A stretch of DNA of 64,000 bases, taken from NCBI GenBank assembly GCA_022823665.1, contig JAJEHN010000028.1, forward strand, positions 1 to 64,000, written 5' to 3'. The notes under the pieces were generated by a model, which was not told the DNA's origin, made no database searches, and saw only the letters and a list, made by a program, of their open reading frames with translations. This document shows positions 16,833-26,036 of the stretch, piece after piece; position 1 is the first letter of the stretch; each line of letters starts with the position of its first letter. Origin of the DNA: Thermoanaerobaculia bacterium. GTDB lineage: Bacteria > Acidobacteriota > Thermoanaerobaculia > Multivoradales > Multivoraceae. Both the position numbers and the translations under genes were made by a program.

Positions 16833-17459
16833 ATGGAGCGAGTAAACTCCGAACGCGATGATGAAGGTTCCGATCAGCAGACGCGACGACGAGATCGCGG
16901 AAGGACCGGACGGATGACTGCGGGAACAGCAGGACCCACGGCGCAGTCGAAGCCCCATGCCGAGGAGGGCGACTTCGTACGTCTCCGGGCCGAACTCTCC
17001 GAGAGAATCGAGAACGAGTGCGCGCATGTGAGCGCCGTTCTCTCGGAGAGGATCGCCGGTGTCCGGGAGCTTCTGGATCAGAGAATCAACGACCAGACCA
17101 GGCTGCTTCGAGCGGACTTCAAATCGCTGGAAGCCAGGCTCGTTCACGAGACCGGATCCCTCCGAACGGAGATCAGCGCAGTCAGGGACGGGACAGAAGC
17201 CAGGCTCGTTCACGAGACCGAATCCCTCCGAACGGAGATCAGCGCAGTCAAGGACGGGACAGAAGCCAGGCTCGCTCACGAGACGAAAGCACTCCGGTCC
17301 GAGATCAAAGGCCTCAAGGATCTGCTCCTGGGCCGCCTGGAGCAACAGGAGAAAGTCCGAGCGGCCGAGTACGCGGCGACAAAGTGGTCCATCCGCTCCA
17401 TGATGGCGGCCATGGCTTTGCTTGTCGCGATGATGGCTCGCTTCACTCTCTTCCAGTAA
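16833..17459 (+). CDS. Coiled-coil protein with C-terminal membrane anchor
   Basis: About 208 residues from the ATG at 16833. An ATG at 16914, preceded by GGAAGG, is an equally good start and would give 181 residues. The N-terminus is charged and disordered-looking, and the middle (residues ~50-180) is a long coiled coil. Residues 100-165 hold three 22-residue repeats beginning EARLVHET. The C-terminus (WSIRSMMAAMALLVAMMARF) is a single transmembrane helix. The architecture resembles DUF1640/CCDC90-like or Bdr-type proteins. The function is unknown. I place it by shape, not by a specific motif. Confidence 0.75.
   Translation: MERVNSERDDEGSDQQTRRRDRGRTGRMTAGTAGPTAQSKPHAEEGDFVRLRAELSERIENECAHVSAVLSERIAGVRELLDQRINDQTRLLRADFKSLEARLVHETGSLRTEISAVRDGTEARLVHETESLRTEISAVKDGTEARLAHETKALRSEIKGLKDLLLGRLEQQEKVRAAEYAATKWSIRSMMAAMALLVAMMARFTLFQ
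17130..17327 (+). repeat. Three tandem 66-bp repeats inside the coiled-coil gene
   Basis: Copies start at 17130, 17196 and 17262. The first two differ at only two of 66 positions and the third is diverged after its first ~25 bases. Each unit encodes 22 residues, that is two 11-residue (hendecad) turns, so copy number can change without breaking the coil. Confidence 0.9.
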
Positions 17460-17569
17460 CGTCCGAGCCTGGCGTCAGGGGAAGGACCGGCCAGCCGCCG
17501 TAAGACATGGCACACGGCGTTGATTTCCGGCTGCTAGGGTTCGGCGTTGCTCGAAGGAACTCCAAGGGA

Positions 17570-18043
17570 ATGACGCGCGAAACCACGGCCAGGGAGCGGC
17601 TGGAAGCACTGGGCATCGAACTGCCGGAACCGGCGGCGCCGGCCGCCAACTACGATCCGTTCGTGCGCACCAGCTCCCTCGTCTTCGTTTCCGGCCAGGT
17701 GCCGGTCAGGGACGGGAAACTGGCCTACCGCGGCAAGGTCGGCGTCGACTACTCCCTCGAGGAAGCGCAGGAGGCGGCCCGCCTCGTCGGCATCAACATC
17801 GTCGCGGTCGTGGGGGCCGCCTGCGAAGGTGACCTGGAGCGGGTGAAGCGCTGCGTGAAGCTGGGCGGCTTCGTCAACTGCAGCGACGATTTCGAGAACC
17901 ACCCGGCGGTGATCAACGGCGCCTCGGACCTGATGGTCGACGTGTTCGGCGAGAAGGGGCGGCACGCCCGCTTCGCGGTGGGGACGAACAAGCTGCCCTT
18001 CAACGTGCCGGTCGAGATCGACGCCGTCTTCGAGGTCGACTGA
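17570..18043 (+). CDS. RidA / YjgF family protein
   Basis: 157 residues in the longer RidA-like subgroup. The blocks FVSGQVPVRDGKLAYRGKVG and RFAVGTNKLPFNVPVEIDAVFEV contain the conserved Arg before the LP-x-N-x-VE signature, which binds the substrate carboxylate in imine deaminases. The likely role is clearing reactive enamine/imine intermediates. The ATG at 17570 follows a good ribosome site (CCAAGGGA). The frame is open back to 17507 but that extension looks non-coding. Confidence 0.92.
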   Translation: MTRETTARERLEALGIELPEPAAPAANYDPFVRTSSLVFVSGQVPVRDGKLAYRGKVGVDYSLEEAQEAARLVGINIVAVVGAACEGDLERVKRCVKLGGFVNCSDDFENHPAVINGASDLMVDVFGEKGRHARFAVGTNKLPFNVPVEIDAVFEVD

Positions 18044-18060
18044 AAGGCTGACAGCGCGTC

Positions 18061-19431
18061 ATGTCCACCCAGCGAGTCGAGATTCTGGGCGACACGATGC
18101 GCCGGCTGGCCCGCCGCGGCGCTCGCCGGAACCTGTCCCGGGTACTCAGCAAGGTGCGGCCGGGCGATGTCGCCGCCGCGCTCAGGAAACTGGTGCCGAC
18201 CGAGCAGTTGTTCGTCGTCCGCCTCGCCCTCGAGGACTACCCGGACTCGGCCGGCGAGGTGCTGCTGGAGCTCGAACCGGGCGAACGGCGGCCGCTGCTT
18301 GAAGAGCTCGCTCCGTCCGAGATCGCCGGCCTGCTGTCGCCCCTGGCGGTCGACGACAGCGTCGAGATCGTCGACGGTCTGGAGGACGAGCTGCGGGAGG
18401 CCGTCCTGGCGCTGCTCGACCGGCCGGACCGCGACGAGCTGCAGACACAGTTCGCCTACGAGGAGGACACGGCCGGGCGGATCATGAACACCGAGTTCTT
18501 CTCCCTGCCGGAGAACACCTCGGTCGGCGATGCGATCGCCAAGATTCGCGAACACGGCGAAGTGGAGATGATCTTCTACCTCTACGTCGTCGATCCGGAG
18601 GGGCGCCTGGTCGGCGTCCTGTCGCTGCGCGAGCTCCTGCTCTCCGTTCCGAGCCGCACCCTGAACGAGATCATGAACCGCGGCCTGGTGACGGCGAGGA
18701 CGGACACGGACCAGGAGGAGGTGGCGCAGCTCGCCTCGCGCTACGACTTCCTGGCGATTCCGGTAGTGGACGAAGGCCGCCGCCTGCTGGGGCTGGTGAC
18801 CGTCGACGACGTGATCGACATCGTCCAGGAGGAGGCCGAAGAGGACTTCTACAAGATGGTCGGCACCTCCGACGACGAGTTGCTGTACCGGGAGCGGGCC
18901 TGGCGGGTCGCCGGCATCCGCTTGCCCTGGCTCCTGGTCAACCTCATCGGCCTGACCCTGACCGGCGTGCTGATGAAGCAGTTTCAGCTCCGGCTCAACG
19001 AGGCGTTCCTCCTTGCCTTCGCGCCGGTCGTCATGGGCATGGGCGGCAACATCGGCAGCCAGACGATGACGCTGACCGTGCGCGGCCTGGCGACGGGCCG
19101 GATCGGCGAAGGCGGCGGCCGGATGCGCCGGTTTCTGTTCCAGCAGATCCGCATCGGGCTCGTGGTGGCGCTCGTCTGCGCCGCCGTCGCGGCGGCGGTG
19201 GCGGCCTTCCTGGAGCAGAACCCGGCGTACAGCGCGGTCGTTGCCAGTTCGCTGTTCCTGGCCATCGTGCTCGCCTCCCTGATCGGCTCGCTGCTGCCCA
19301 TGGCGTTCGAGCGGATCGGGATCGATCCGGCGATCGCTTCCGGCCCCATGGTCACGACCAGCAGCGACATCACCGGCATCCTCGTCTACTTCGGGCTGGC
19401 GACCCTGATGATCGACTGGCTGGTCCGCTGA
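18061..19431 (+). CDS. mgtE: Magnesium transporter MgtE
   Basis: Mg2+ channel of the inner membrane, 456 residues. Order: MgtE N-terminal superhelical domain (residues ~20-130), a pair of CBS domains (FAYEEDTAGRIMNTEFFSLPEN, then GLVTVDDVIDIV) that sense Mg2+, and a C-terminal membrane domain. That domain includes APVVMGMGGNIGSQTMTLTVRGLA, the pore-lining signature. Eighteen bases after the RidA gene and 19 before recO. Confidence 0.95.
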   Translation: MSTQRVEILGDTMRRLARRGARRNLSRVLSKVRPGDVAAALRKLVPTEQLFVVRLALEDYPDSAGEVLLELEPGERRPLLEELAPSEIAGLLSPLAVDDSVEIVDGLEDELREAVLALLDRPDRDELQTQFAYEEDTAGRIMNTEFFSLPENTSVGDAIAKIREHGEVEMIFYLYVVDPEGRLVGVLSLRELLLSVPSRTLNEIMNRGLVTARTDTDQEEVAQLASRYDFLAIPVVDEGRRLLGLVTVDDVIDIVQEEAEEDFYKMVGTSDDELLYRERAWRVAGIRLPWLLVNLIGLTLTGVLMKQFQLRLNEAFLLAFAPVVMGMGGNIGSQTMTLTVRGLATGRIGEGGGRMRRFLFQQIRIGLVVALVCAAVAAAVAAFLEQNPAYSAVVASSLFLAIVLASLIGSLLPMAFERIGIDPAIASGPMVTTSSDITGILVYFGLATLMIDWLVR

Positions 19432-19450
19432 ACGGCGGCGGGTTCCGGGT

Positions 19451-20215
19451 ATGAAGCAGCACAGCGGCGAGGCGCTGCTGCTCCAGACGACGGACCTGCA
19501 CGAACGGGACCGCATCGTCGTCTTCCTCAGTCGCGATCGGGGACTGAAACGTGGAGCGGCCCGCAGCGCGCGGACGCGCTTCAGCCGTTTCGGCGGCGAG
19601 CTGCAGCAGCTCGCCAAGGTCCACCTGACGTGGTTCGAGAAGCCGGAGCGCGAACTCGTTCGGCTCGGCGAGGCGGAGATGATCCGCAGCGCGCGATCCC
19701 TGCACGAGGACCTGGAAGGGATTCTCGTTTCGTCCTACCTGGCGGAACACATGCAGGTCTTCGCGCAGGAGGACGAGCCGGAGAACCACCTCTACCGCCT
19801 CCTGGACACGACCGTCCAGGCGCTGCTCGACGGTTGCGACCGCTGGCTCGCCGCGCGCTACCTGGAATGCTGGACCCTGCGCCTGAGCGGCGTGTTCCCT
19901 GCGCCCCGCCGCTGTCCCGCCTGCGGCAAGGCGATCGCCGACGAGGCTTTCCTGGCAGTCGACGCGGCCGGCCTCCTGTGTCCTTCCTGCGGTGGCGGCG
20001 CGGGCGCCAACCGAAGGGTGGGGGCTGAACCCCTGGACTTCCTGCGCCGGATCGGCGGCTCGGATCTCGCGAGCCTGCAGGCGAACGGACAGGTCGACGA
20101 GGCAACGCTCAGGTCGGTCGAGTCGTTGACGCGCGAGGTGCGCCGCGCCTTCCTGGGCCGGGAACTGAAGAGCTACGGCGTGATGCAGCGGACCCTGCGG
20201 GACATGGCGCCCTGA
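19451..20215 (+). CDS. recO: DNA repair protein RecO
   Basis: Loads RecA at SSB-coated gaps together with RecR. 254 residues: N-terminal OB fold (QTTDLHERDRIVVFLSRDRGL), helical middle, and a four-Cys zinc site made by CPACGK and CPSCGG near residues 155-182. Its stop shares one base with the mutL start (TGATG), which implies coupled translation of two repair proteins. Confidence 0.93.
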   Translation: MKQHSGEALLLQTTDLHERDRIVVFLSRDRGLKRGAARSARTRFSRFGGELQQLAKVHLTWFEKPERELVRLGEAEMIRSARSLHEDLEGILVSSYLAEHMQVFAQEDEPENHLYRLLDTTVQALLDGCDRWLAARYLECWTLRLSGVFPAPRRCPACGKAIADEAFLAVDAAGLLCPSCGGGAGANRRVGAEPLDFLRRIGGSDLASLQANGQVDEATLRSVESLTREVRRAFLGRELKSYGVMQRTLRDMAP

Positions 20216-22122
20216 TGGCCGGATCCGGCCCGGAATCCCCCGGCCTCCAGCGGCTTCCCGACGCGCTGATCTCCAAGATCGCGGCGGGCGAGGTGGTGGA
20301 GCGGCCGTCTTCCGTGGTCAAGGAACTCGTGGAGAACGCGCTCGACGCCGGCGCCGGCCGCATCGAGATCGAAGTTGGGAACGGCGGCCGCGACCTCATC
20401 TCGGTGGCCGACGACGGCAGCGGGATCGCCGCCGAGGACGCGCTCCTCGCACTCGAACGTCATGCGACCAGCAAGATCGGCTCCTTCGAAGACCTGCTGG
20501 AGGTGGCGACCCTGGGCTTTCGCGGAGAGGCCCTGGCGTCCATCGCCGCGGTGTCGAAGTGCGAGCTTCTGACCGCACAGTCGGCCGGAGACGGACATCG
20601 GCTGGTGGTCGAAGGCGGCCGCCTGGCCGTCGACGAACCGGTGAGCCGTCCCCGCGGCACGACGGTGACGGTCGAGTCCCTGTTCTACAACGTACCGGCC
20701 CGCAAGCAGTTCCTGAAGCGTCCCGCGACGGAGCTTCGTCACGCCCTGGCCGTGGTCCAGGGATACGCGCTGGCGCGGCCGGACGTGACCTTCGTACTGC
20801 GCCACGCCCCCGACGCCGAGTCACCGGGGCGGGAGCTGCTGCGGGCCCAGGCGACCGGAGTCGACGCGGCCGGCCGGCTCGACCGCATCTCGCAGTTGTT
20901 CGGCGAAGACCTCGTGAGCCACCTCACGCCTCTGCCCGAGGCCAGGAGGGAGCAGGGGATCTCCGGCTTCGTCGGCGACCGGGAGACGACGAAGGGCCGA
21001 CGCCTGTTCCTGTTCGTGAACGGCCGGCTGCTGAGGGACCGAGCCGTGCTTAGCATCTACTACAAGGCGGTGCGGGACCTGATGAAGGGAGAGCGGCCGC
21101 CCGCTCTCTTCCTGTTCCTCGACATCCCGCCCGAGTCCGTCGACGTCAACGTTCACCCGCAGAAAGCGGAGGTCCGGTTCCGCGACGCGGCGCTGCTCGG
21201 CCGCGTCGGCAGCGCCCTGCGCAGGGGACTCGAGGCCGCCAAGGGGGAGGAACCGGCGCCGCTGCGTGAGTTGGGAGGACCGGTGGCGCCGCCCGCCTGG
21301 ACCGGTGCCGGACAACTGCGCGAGACCGGGGCCGCGGCGGCGTGGCGGCGGTCCGGCGCGGCAGGGGAAGACCACCGGGAAGAAGGGACCCCGGCGCCGG
21401 AGGCGCCCGGCTGGGCGGCCGAGCTTGCCGCCCGCTATGGCGGCGCCCAGCCGGGACCCGCAGGAAAGCTGGCGGAGGTCGCCTACCGGCCGCAGCCGTC
21501 GCGCCCGGTGCGTCTGTCGGGCAAGGCCCGGGAGTCGCTCCGGCTGATCGGACAGTACAAGGGCACGATGATCCTGCTCGAGGGGCCGGAGTCGTTGCTG
21601 GTCGTGGACCAGCACGTGGCCCACGAGCGGATTCTCTACGAGCGGTTCCGCCACAGTCTCGCCGAGCAGCAGCCGGCCAGCCAGACCCTGCTCGTGCCGC
21701 GGGTACTGGAACTCTCCGCGGCCGAGAACGCGGCGCTCGCGGAATGCTCCGCCGGGCTGGAGCGATGCGGCTACCTGGTCAGCAGCTTCTCGGGCGGCAG
21801 CGCCGCGATCACGGCCATCCCCGCCGTGCTGCCGGACAGGGAAGCGGAGAGCCTGGTGCTGCGGATCGCGACGCAGGTCGCCGGCGGGGATGAGCTGCCG
21901 AACGAGGGGGAGGCGCTGGGCGAGTACCTCCTGACGCAGTTGGCGGCCAGCCGGGCCTGCCGGGCCGCGGTCAAGATGCACGAGGCGCTCTCGGCGGAGA
22001 AGATGGAAAGCCTGATCGCGGAGCTCTTCGCCTGCGAGCATCCCTACACCTGCCCGCACGGTCGTCCGGTCGTGCTGGAACTCACGGACCGCGACCTGGA
22101 GCGGCGGTTCAAGCGTCGTTGA
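20215..22122 (+). CDS. mutL: DNA mismatch repair protein MutL (endonuclease type)
   Basis: Links MutS mismatch recognition to strand excision. 635 residues. The N-terminal GHKL ATPase has VKELVENALDAGA, DDGSGI and GFRGEAL. A Pro/Ala/Gly-rich linker covers residues ~340-420. The C-terminal dimerisation domain carries DQHVAHERILYE, a near-match to the nuclease motif DQHAx2Ex4E, with ACRAAVKMHEAL and CPHGRPVV as the other metal-site blocks. This fits a nicking MutL, in line with no mutH being seen. Confidence 0.96.
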   Translation: MAGSGPESPGLQRLPDALISKIAAGEVVERPSSVVKELVENALDAGAGRIEIEVGNGGRDLISVADDGSGIAAEDALLALERHATSKIGSFEDLLEVATLGFRGEALASIAAVSKCELLTAQSAGDGHRLVVEGGRLAVDEPVSRPRGTTVTVESLFYNVPARKQFLKRPATELRHALAVVQGYALARPDVTFVLRHAPDAESPGRELLRAQATGVDAAGRLDRISQLFGEDLVSHLTPLPEARREQGISGFVGDRETTKGRRLFLFVNGRLLRDRAVLSIYYKAVRDLMKGERPPALFLFLDIPPESVDVNVHPQKAEVRFRDAALLGRVGSALRRGLEAAKGEEPAPLRELGGPVAPPAWTGAGQLRETGAAAAWRRSGAAGEDHREEGTPAPEAPGWAAELAARYGGAQPGPAGKLAEVAYRPQPSRPVRLSGKARESLRLIGQYKGTMILLEGPESLLVVDQHVAHERILYERFRHSLAEQQPASQTLLVPRVLELSAAENAALAECSAGLERCGYLVSSFSGGSAAITAIPAVLPDREAESLVLRIATQVAGGDELPNEGEALGEYLLTQLAASRACRAAVKMHEALSAEKMESLIAELFACEHPYTCPHGRPVVLELTDRDLERRFKRR

Positions 22123-22142
22123 GATGGCCTGCCGTCATCCCG

Positions 22143-23072
22143 TCAGCTCCCGTCGAAGGCGGCGAACAGTTCCTCGAACGCCTTGATCTGGTTGCCCGCC
22201 GCCGACGACGGCACCAGAATCGGCGTGCGGATGCCGGCGTCGAACCACCGTTCGACGCCTTCGCGGACCTCCGCGGCGGTTCCGAACAGCGTGCAGTCGG
22301 CCAGCCAGCGGTCGGAGAGCAGGCTGGGAATCCGATCCATCTCGCCCTGCTCGACGGCCTTCTCCACCGCCTCCATCTCCTCGACGTAGCCGGCCGCCTT
22401 CCAGTAGTTGCGGTAGTTGGGCAGCAGGGCGTAGCGGGAGAGCGTCTTCCGGTTGCGCGCCGCCGCCAGATCGCGGTCCTCGGAGATGACGGTCGGGATC
22501 ATGTTGCCGACGAAGAAGGCCGGATCGGTCGCCTTCTCCCCCGCCGCCGCCAGGGAATGGTCCATGCGGGAACGGGCCCCGTTGGCGAAGACCATGCCGT
22601 CGCCGATCTCGGCGGCGGTGGCGATCATCCGGTCGCGCAGCGTGGCGAGGACGATCGGCGGCAGTTCCCCGGCGCCCCGCACCGCCTTCAGTTCGTCGAC
22701 AAAGGCGCGAATGTCGCCCAGCGGCTTGCCGACGGTAACGCCGAGCCGCGCATGCGCCGGCGCGTGGCTGACGCCCACGCCGAACCAGAACCGCCCCTGG
22801 GACACCTCGTGGATGAACGAGGCCGTGTGGGCAAACTCGGTCACGTGCCGCGTGTAGATGTTGACGATCGAGGTACCGAAGTGGATGCGCTCGGTGCAGA
22901 GCGCGATCGCCTCGCAGAGCGCCAGGCCGTCGCCCATGCTCGGGCAGTAGATACCGCTGAAACCGCGGCGTTCGATCTCCCGCGCCAGATCGAGGGTGAG
23001 CCGGCGACGCCCGGGCACCGCGGCGAGCGAGATGGCCGGGAGGCCGTTGTGTGCTGTATCGGTCGTGGTCAT
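22143..23072 (-). CDS. LLM-class flavin/F420-dependent oxidoreductase
   Basis: 309-residue TIM-barrel oxidoreductase of the bacterial luciferase superfamily. The barrel blocks AREIERRGFSGIYCPS, ERIHFGTSIVNIYTRH, FIHEVSQGRFWFGVGVSHAPAH and EIGDGMVFANGARS are typical. The F420-binding subgroups share this fold and the genome makes F420, so F420 is the likely cofactor, though FMN is possible. The substrate is unknown. Convergent with mutL and divergent from the CoA-transferase homologue. Confidence 0.85.
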   Translation of the reverse strand: MTTTDTAHNGLPAISLAAVPGRRRLTLDLAREIERRGFSGIYCPSMGDGLALCEAIALCTERIHFGTSIVNIYTRHVTEFAHTASFIHEVSQGRFWFGVGVSHAPAHARLGVTVGKPLGDIRAFVDELKAVRGAGELPPIVLATLRDRMIATAAEIGDGMVFANGARSRMDHSLAAAGEKATDPAFFVGNMIPTVISEDRDLAAARNRKTLSRYALLPNYRNYWKAAGYVEEMEAVEKAVEQGEMDRIPSLLSDRWLADCTLFGTAAEVREGVERWFDAGIRTPILVPSSAAGNQIKAFEELFAAFDGS

Positions 23073-23145
23073 GGCGGCGGCAGAGTATCAACGCCCCGAG
23101 CGGGAGAGGGCGCCCGTCGCGCGTGCCGCTACGCTACGGCGCGAC

Positions 23146-24405
23146 ATGAAGAAACTCGCCCCGGACCGGGTCGGCGCGCTGCTCCGCCCAGGCATGAAGG
23201 TCGCCGTCCTGGGCGGCTGCAACGAACCTCGCGGAATCGCCGCGGCGCTGCATGCCCAGCCCGAGGCGACCGCCGGCGTGGAGTTCACGGTCACCCGCAT
23301 TCCCGGCATCTCCTCGCCGACGCTCGCACCCTGGGCCGGCTCGACGGTGCGGAGCTTCTTCGTCACGCCGGAGATGCGCGCAGGCTTCGAGGCCGGTTCC
23401 GTCCGCTTCGTGCCGATGCAGTACCGGCACGTCTGGGACGATCTCGTGGCGGCGCCTTTCGACCTGGCGATCGCCCAGTTCACGCCGCCTGACGGGAACG
23501 GCGACTGCTCGCTCGGCATCGGCGCCGGGTTTCTGCCGGTTCTGCTGGGGCGCTCGGAGATTCCTTTCGTCGCGGAGTGGAACCGCGCCCTGCCCCGCCT
23601 GCCGGGCGCTCCGACGGTGCCGGCGGACCGCTTCGACTACGTGGTCGAGACCGACGTCGAACCGGCCATGCTGGCCAGTCGCGCCAGTCCCGTGGCGGAG
23701 CGCATCGGCGCCCTGGTCGCGGAACTGATCCGCGACGGCGACTGCATCGAAACCGGCGTCGGCGCGATCCCGGGCGCGGTGCTGGCGGCCCTGCACGGAC
23801 ACCGTGACCTGGGCTTCCACTCCGGCCTGCTGTCGGACGGCGTGAAGGGCCTCGTGGAAGCGGGCGCTCTCACGGGCGCCCGCAAGACGATCGACCGGGG
23901 ACGTCTCGTCGCGGCCATGGTCCTCGGTTCACCCGCGCTCTACGACTGGGCGAGCCGCTGCGATCTGATCGACCTTCGCACCGTCGACTACACCCACGAC
24001 GTGCGGGTGATCGCCAGGCTGGACAACTTCGTGGCCCTGAACTCCGCGGTCGAGGTGGACCTCTTCGGCCAGGTGAACTCGGAGATGGTCCGCGGCCGCC
24101 AGATCAGCGGCACCGGCGGCGCCGTCGACTTCATGCGGGGCGCCCGGATGTCGGCCGGCGGACGTTCGATCGTTGCCCTCGAGGCGACGGCGGGCGGTGG
24201 CCGCTTCTCCCGCATCGTCCCGGCGCTGTCGCCCGAGCACGCCGCCACGGCGCTGCGCACCGACGCGGACCTGTTCGTCACCGAGTACGGCGTCGCCGAG
24301 GTCCGCGGGCTCGACCTCCTCGAGCGAGCGCGGCGGCTGATCCGGATCGCCGCGCCCGAGTTCCGCGAGGAGTTGGAGGCCCAGGCGGCGCAACTCCGTC
24401 GGTAG
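23146..24405 (+). CDS. Acetyl-CoA hydrolase / 4-hydroxybutyrate CoA-transferase homologue
   Basis: 419 residues with both halves of the family I CoA-transferase fold. Conserved pieces include VGAIPGAVLAAL, VDYTHD, the C-terminal QISGTGGAVDFMRGA and VTEYGVAEVRG. The position that carries the catalytic Glu in characterised members (HSEM, Glu238 of C. aminobutyricum AbfT) is Gly227 here, in FHSGLLSDG. The usual covalent glutamyl-CoA chemistry may therefore be absent. Start is the ATG at 23146; the frame is open further upstream but conservation begins here. Confidence 0.85.
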   Translation: MKKLAPDRVGALLRPGMKVAVLGGCNEPRGIAAALHAQPEATAGVEFTVTRIPGISSPTLAPWAGSTVRSFFVTPEMRAGFEAGSVRFVPMQYRHVWDDLVAAPFDLAIAQFTPPDGNGDCSLGIGAGFLPVLLGRSEIPFVAEWNRALPRLPGAPTVPADRFDYVVETDVEPAMLASRASPVAERIGALVAELIRDGDCIETGVGAIPGAVLAALHGHRDLGFHSGLLSDGVKGLVEAGALTGARKTIDRGRLVAAMVLGSPALYDWASRCDLIDLRTVDYTHDVRVIARLDNFVALNSAVEVDLFGQVNSEMVRGRQISGTGGAVDFMRGARMSAGGRSIVALEATAGGGRFSRIVPALSPEHAATALRTDADLFVTEYGVAEVRGLDLLERARRLIRIAAPEFREELEAQAAQLRR

Positions 24406-24415
24406 CCGGCGGCCC

Positions 24416-25027
24416 CTACGCCTTCGCGCTCGGCCGGGCCGACACGGCCTGGTGCCAGCGCAGGAGGTTCGGCGTCTCCTCCGTGACCTTGAACTTGGTC
24501 ACGCGGCCGAAGTCGATGCCGATCTGGGCCGTGATGTCGGCGATCGAGTACGCATCGCCGGCGACGAACTCCCGGTCGGCAAGCTCCCTGTCCAGCCACT
24601 CGAGGCGCTTGGTGGCGTGGCTGCGCTGACCCTCGCCGTAGTCCGCGTACTGGTCGATGCGGTCGGCGAAGTACGGGTGGGTGTTGCGGAAGACCTGCAT
24701 GATCGGCAGGGCGATCTCGAGTTCCATCCGCCGCTGCCACATCTCGATGCGGGCCGCCTCTTCCGGGTCGCTGCCGCCCATCAGAACGGGCTCGGGCTGT
24801 AACTGCTCGAAGTAGCGGCAGATCGCGACCGATTCGGCGATGAACGTGCCGTCGTCGAGCTCGAGCACCGGCACGCGGCCCATCGGGTTCTTCTGCCGGA
24901 AGGGCTCCCCCCGGTTTTCGGCCTTGCCCAGGTCGACGGGCACAACCGGAACCTCGATGCCTTTCTCGGCCAGGAAGATGCGGACGCGGCGGCAGTTGGG
25001 GGCGGTGGCGGCTTCATGTAGCTTCAT
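24416..25027 (-). CDS. Glutathione S-transferase family protein
   Basis: 203 residues: N-terminal thioredoxin-like domain (APNCRRVRIFLAEKGIEV, cis-Pro in GRVPVLELDDG, then the glutathione-binding pair ESVAICRYFE) and an all-helical C-terminal domain. A Shine-Dalgarno-like AGGAG lies upstream of the ATG. The physiological substrate is unknown. Confidence 0.9.
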   Translation of the reverse strand: MKLHEAATAPNCRRVRIFLAEKGIEVPVVPVDLGKAENRGEPFRQKNPMGRVPVLELDDGTFIAESVAICRYFEQLQPEPVLMGGSDPEEAARIEMWQRRMELEIALPIMQVFRNTHPYFADRIDQYADYGEGQRSHATKRLEWLDRELADREFVAGDAYSIADITAQIGIDFGRVTKFKVTEETPNLLRWHQAVSARPSAKA

Positions 25028-25142
25028 GGCTCAGGACATCTCCTGGAGGTCGGCTGCTGATGGTCAAGGCTTGGAAGACGATGGGCGCAGAGTCTAGGAG
25101 CTTGCGCCGCAGGAACGCAACGTCGCGGGTGTGCCCTTCGTG

Positions 25143-25937
25143 ATGGATCTACTGGCACAACCGTCCTTCTGGGCGGCCCTCTTCTCGGTCACGCTGATCC
25201 AGATCGCGCTCGGCGCCGACAACCTGATCATCATCACGATCATCGCGAACAAGCTGCCGGAGGCGAGGCGCCAGCAGGCGATCAAGCTGGGCCTGCTGCT
25301 GGCGATGGCGCTCCGCATCGTGCTCCTCCTGCTCCTCAGCCTGGTGCTCGGGGCGGCCACGGCCGAACTCTGGAGCTTCGACGGCTCGTTCCTCGGCGTG
25401 GAGATGGCCGGCAGCGTCGACGGCAAGTCCCTGGTGCTGGTGATCGGAGGCCTGTTCCTGATCTGGAAGGGCGTGAAGGAACTCCGCGTCAAGCTGAAGG
25501 CGGTTGAGCACGAAGTCGCGAAGGCGAACCGCTTCGCCGAGGTCGTCGCCCTGATCGTCGGCATGAACCTCATCTTCTCGGTCGACTCGATCCTCACCGT
25601 GGTCGGCATGACGGACATCTTCGCCGTCATGGTCGGCTCGGTGCTGATCTCGGTGGCTCTCATGCTCGTCTTCGCCGGCCCGATTTCGCGCTTCCTCAGC
25701 TCCAACCCGGAGTTCGAGATCCTCGGCCTGTTCGTCCTGCTGCTGATCGGCTTCGTGCTGATCCTCGAGGCGGGCCACAGCGCCCACATGGTCGTCAACG
25801 GCGCCCCCACTCCGTACATCCCGCAGTGGATCGTCATCTTCATCCTGCTGCTGATGTTCGCGCTCGACCTCTACCAGAACTGGTGGGAGCGCAAGCGGGA
25901 GGTGGACACCGTGGCGCTCCACCGCCGGCACAGATAG
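25143..25937 (+). CDS. TerC family integral membrane protein
   Basis: Seven or more transmembrane helices in 264 residues. The first helix block ALFSVTLIQIALGADNLIIITII and the later VGMNLIFSVDSILTVVGM carry the family's membrane-embedded Asp residues. Relatives (TerC, Alx, YoaE) export metals such as manganese or act in metalation of secreted proteins. Start is the ATG at 25143; GTG at 25131 and 25140 are in-frame alternatives. Confidence 0.88.
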   Translation: MDLLAQPSFWAALFSVTLIQIALGADNLIIITIIANKLPEARRQQAIKLGLLLAMALRIVLLLLLSLVLGAATAELWSFDGSFLGVEMAGSVDGKSLVLVIGGLFLIWKGVKELRVKLKAVEHEVAKANRFAEVVALIVGMNLIFSVDSILTVVGMTDIFAVMVGSVLISVALMLVFAGPISRFLSSNPEFEILGLFVLLLIGFVLILEAGHSAHMVVNGAPTPYIPQWIVIFILLLMFALDLYQNWWERKREVDTVALHRRHR

Positions 25938-26036
25938 ACGCGGGCGGCGCCGGATCCGGGCGGTGTACGATCGCCGCCCTCACATCGCAGGTCTTGCACG
26001 AGGCGAGGAGCGCCACGGCAACTCACGGGAACCGTC

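Noticed and set aside
25966..25971. TACGAT as promoter of the F420 cluster
   Set aside because: A reasonable -10 match, but no -35 and about 65 bases from npdG; noted under npdG only.
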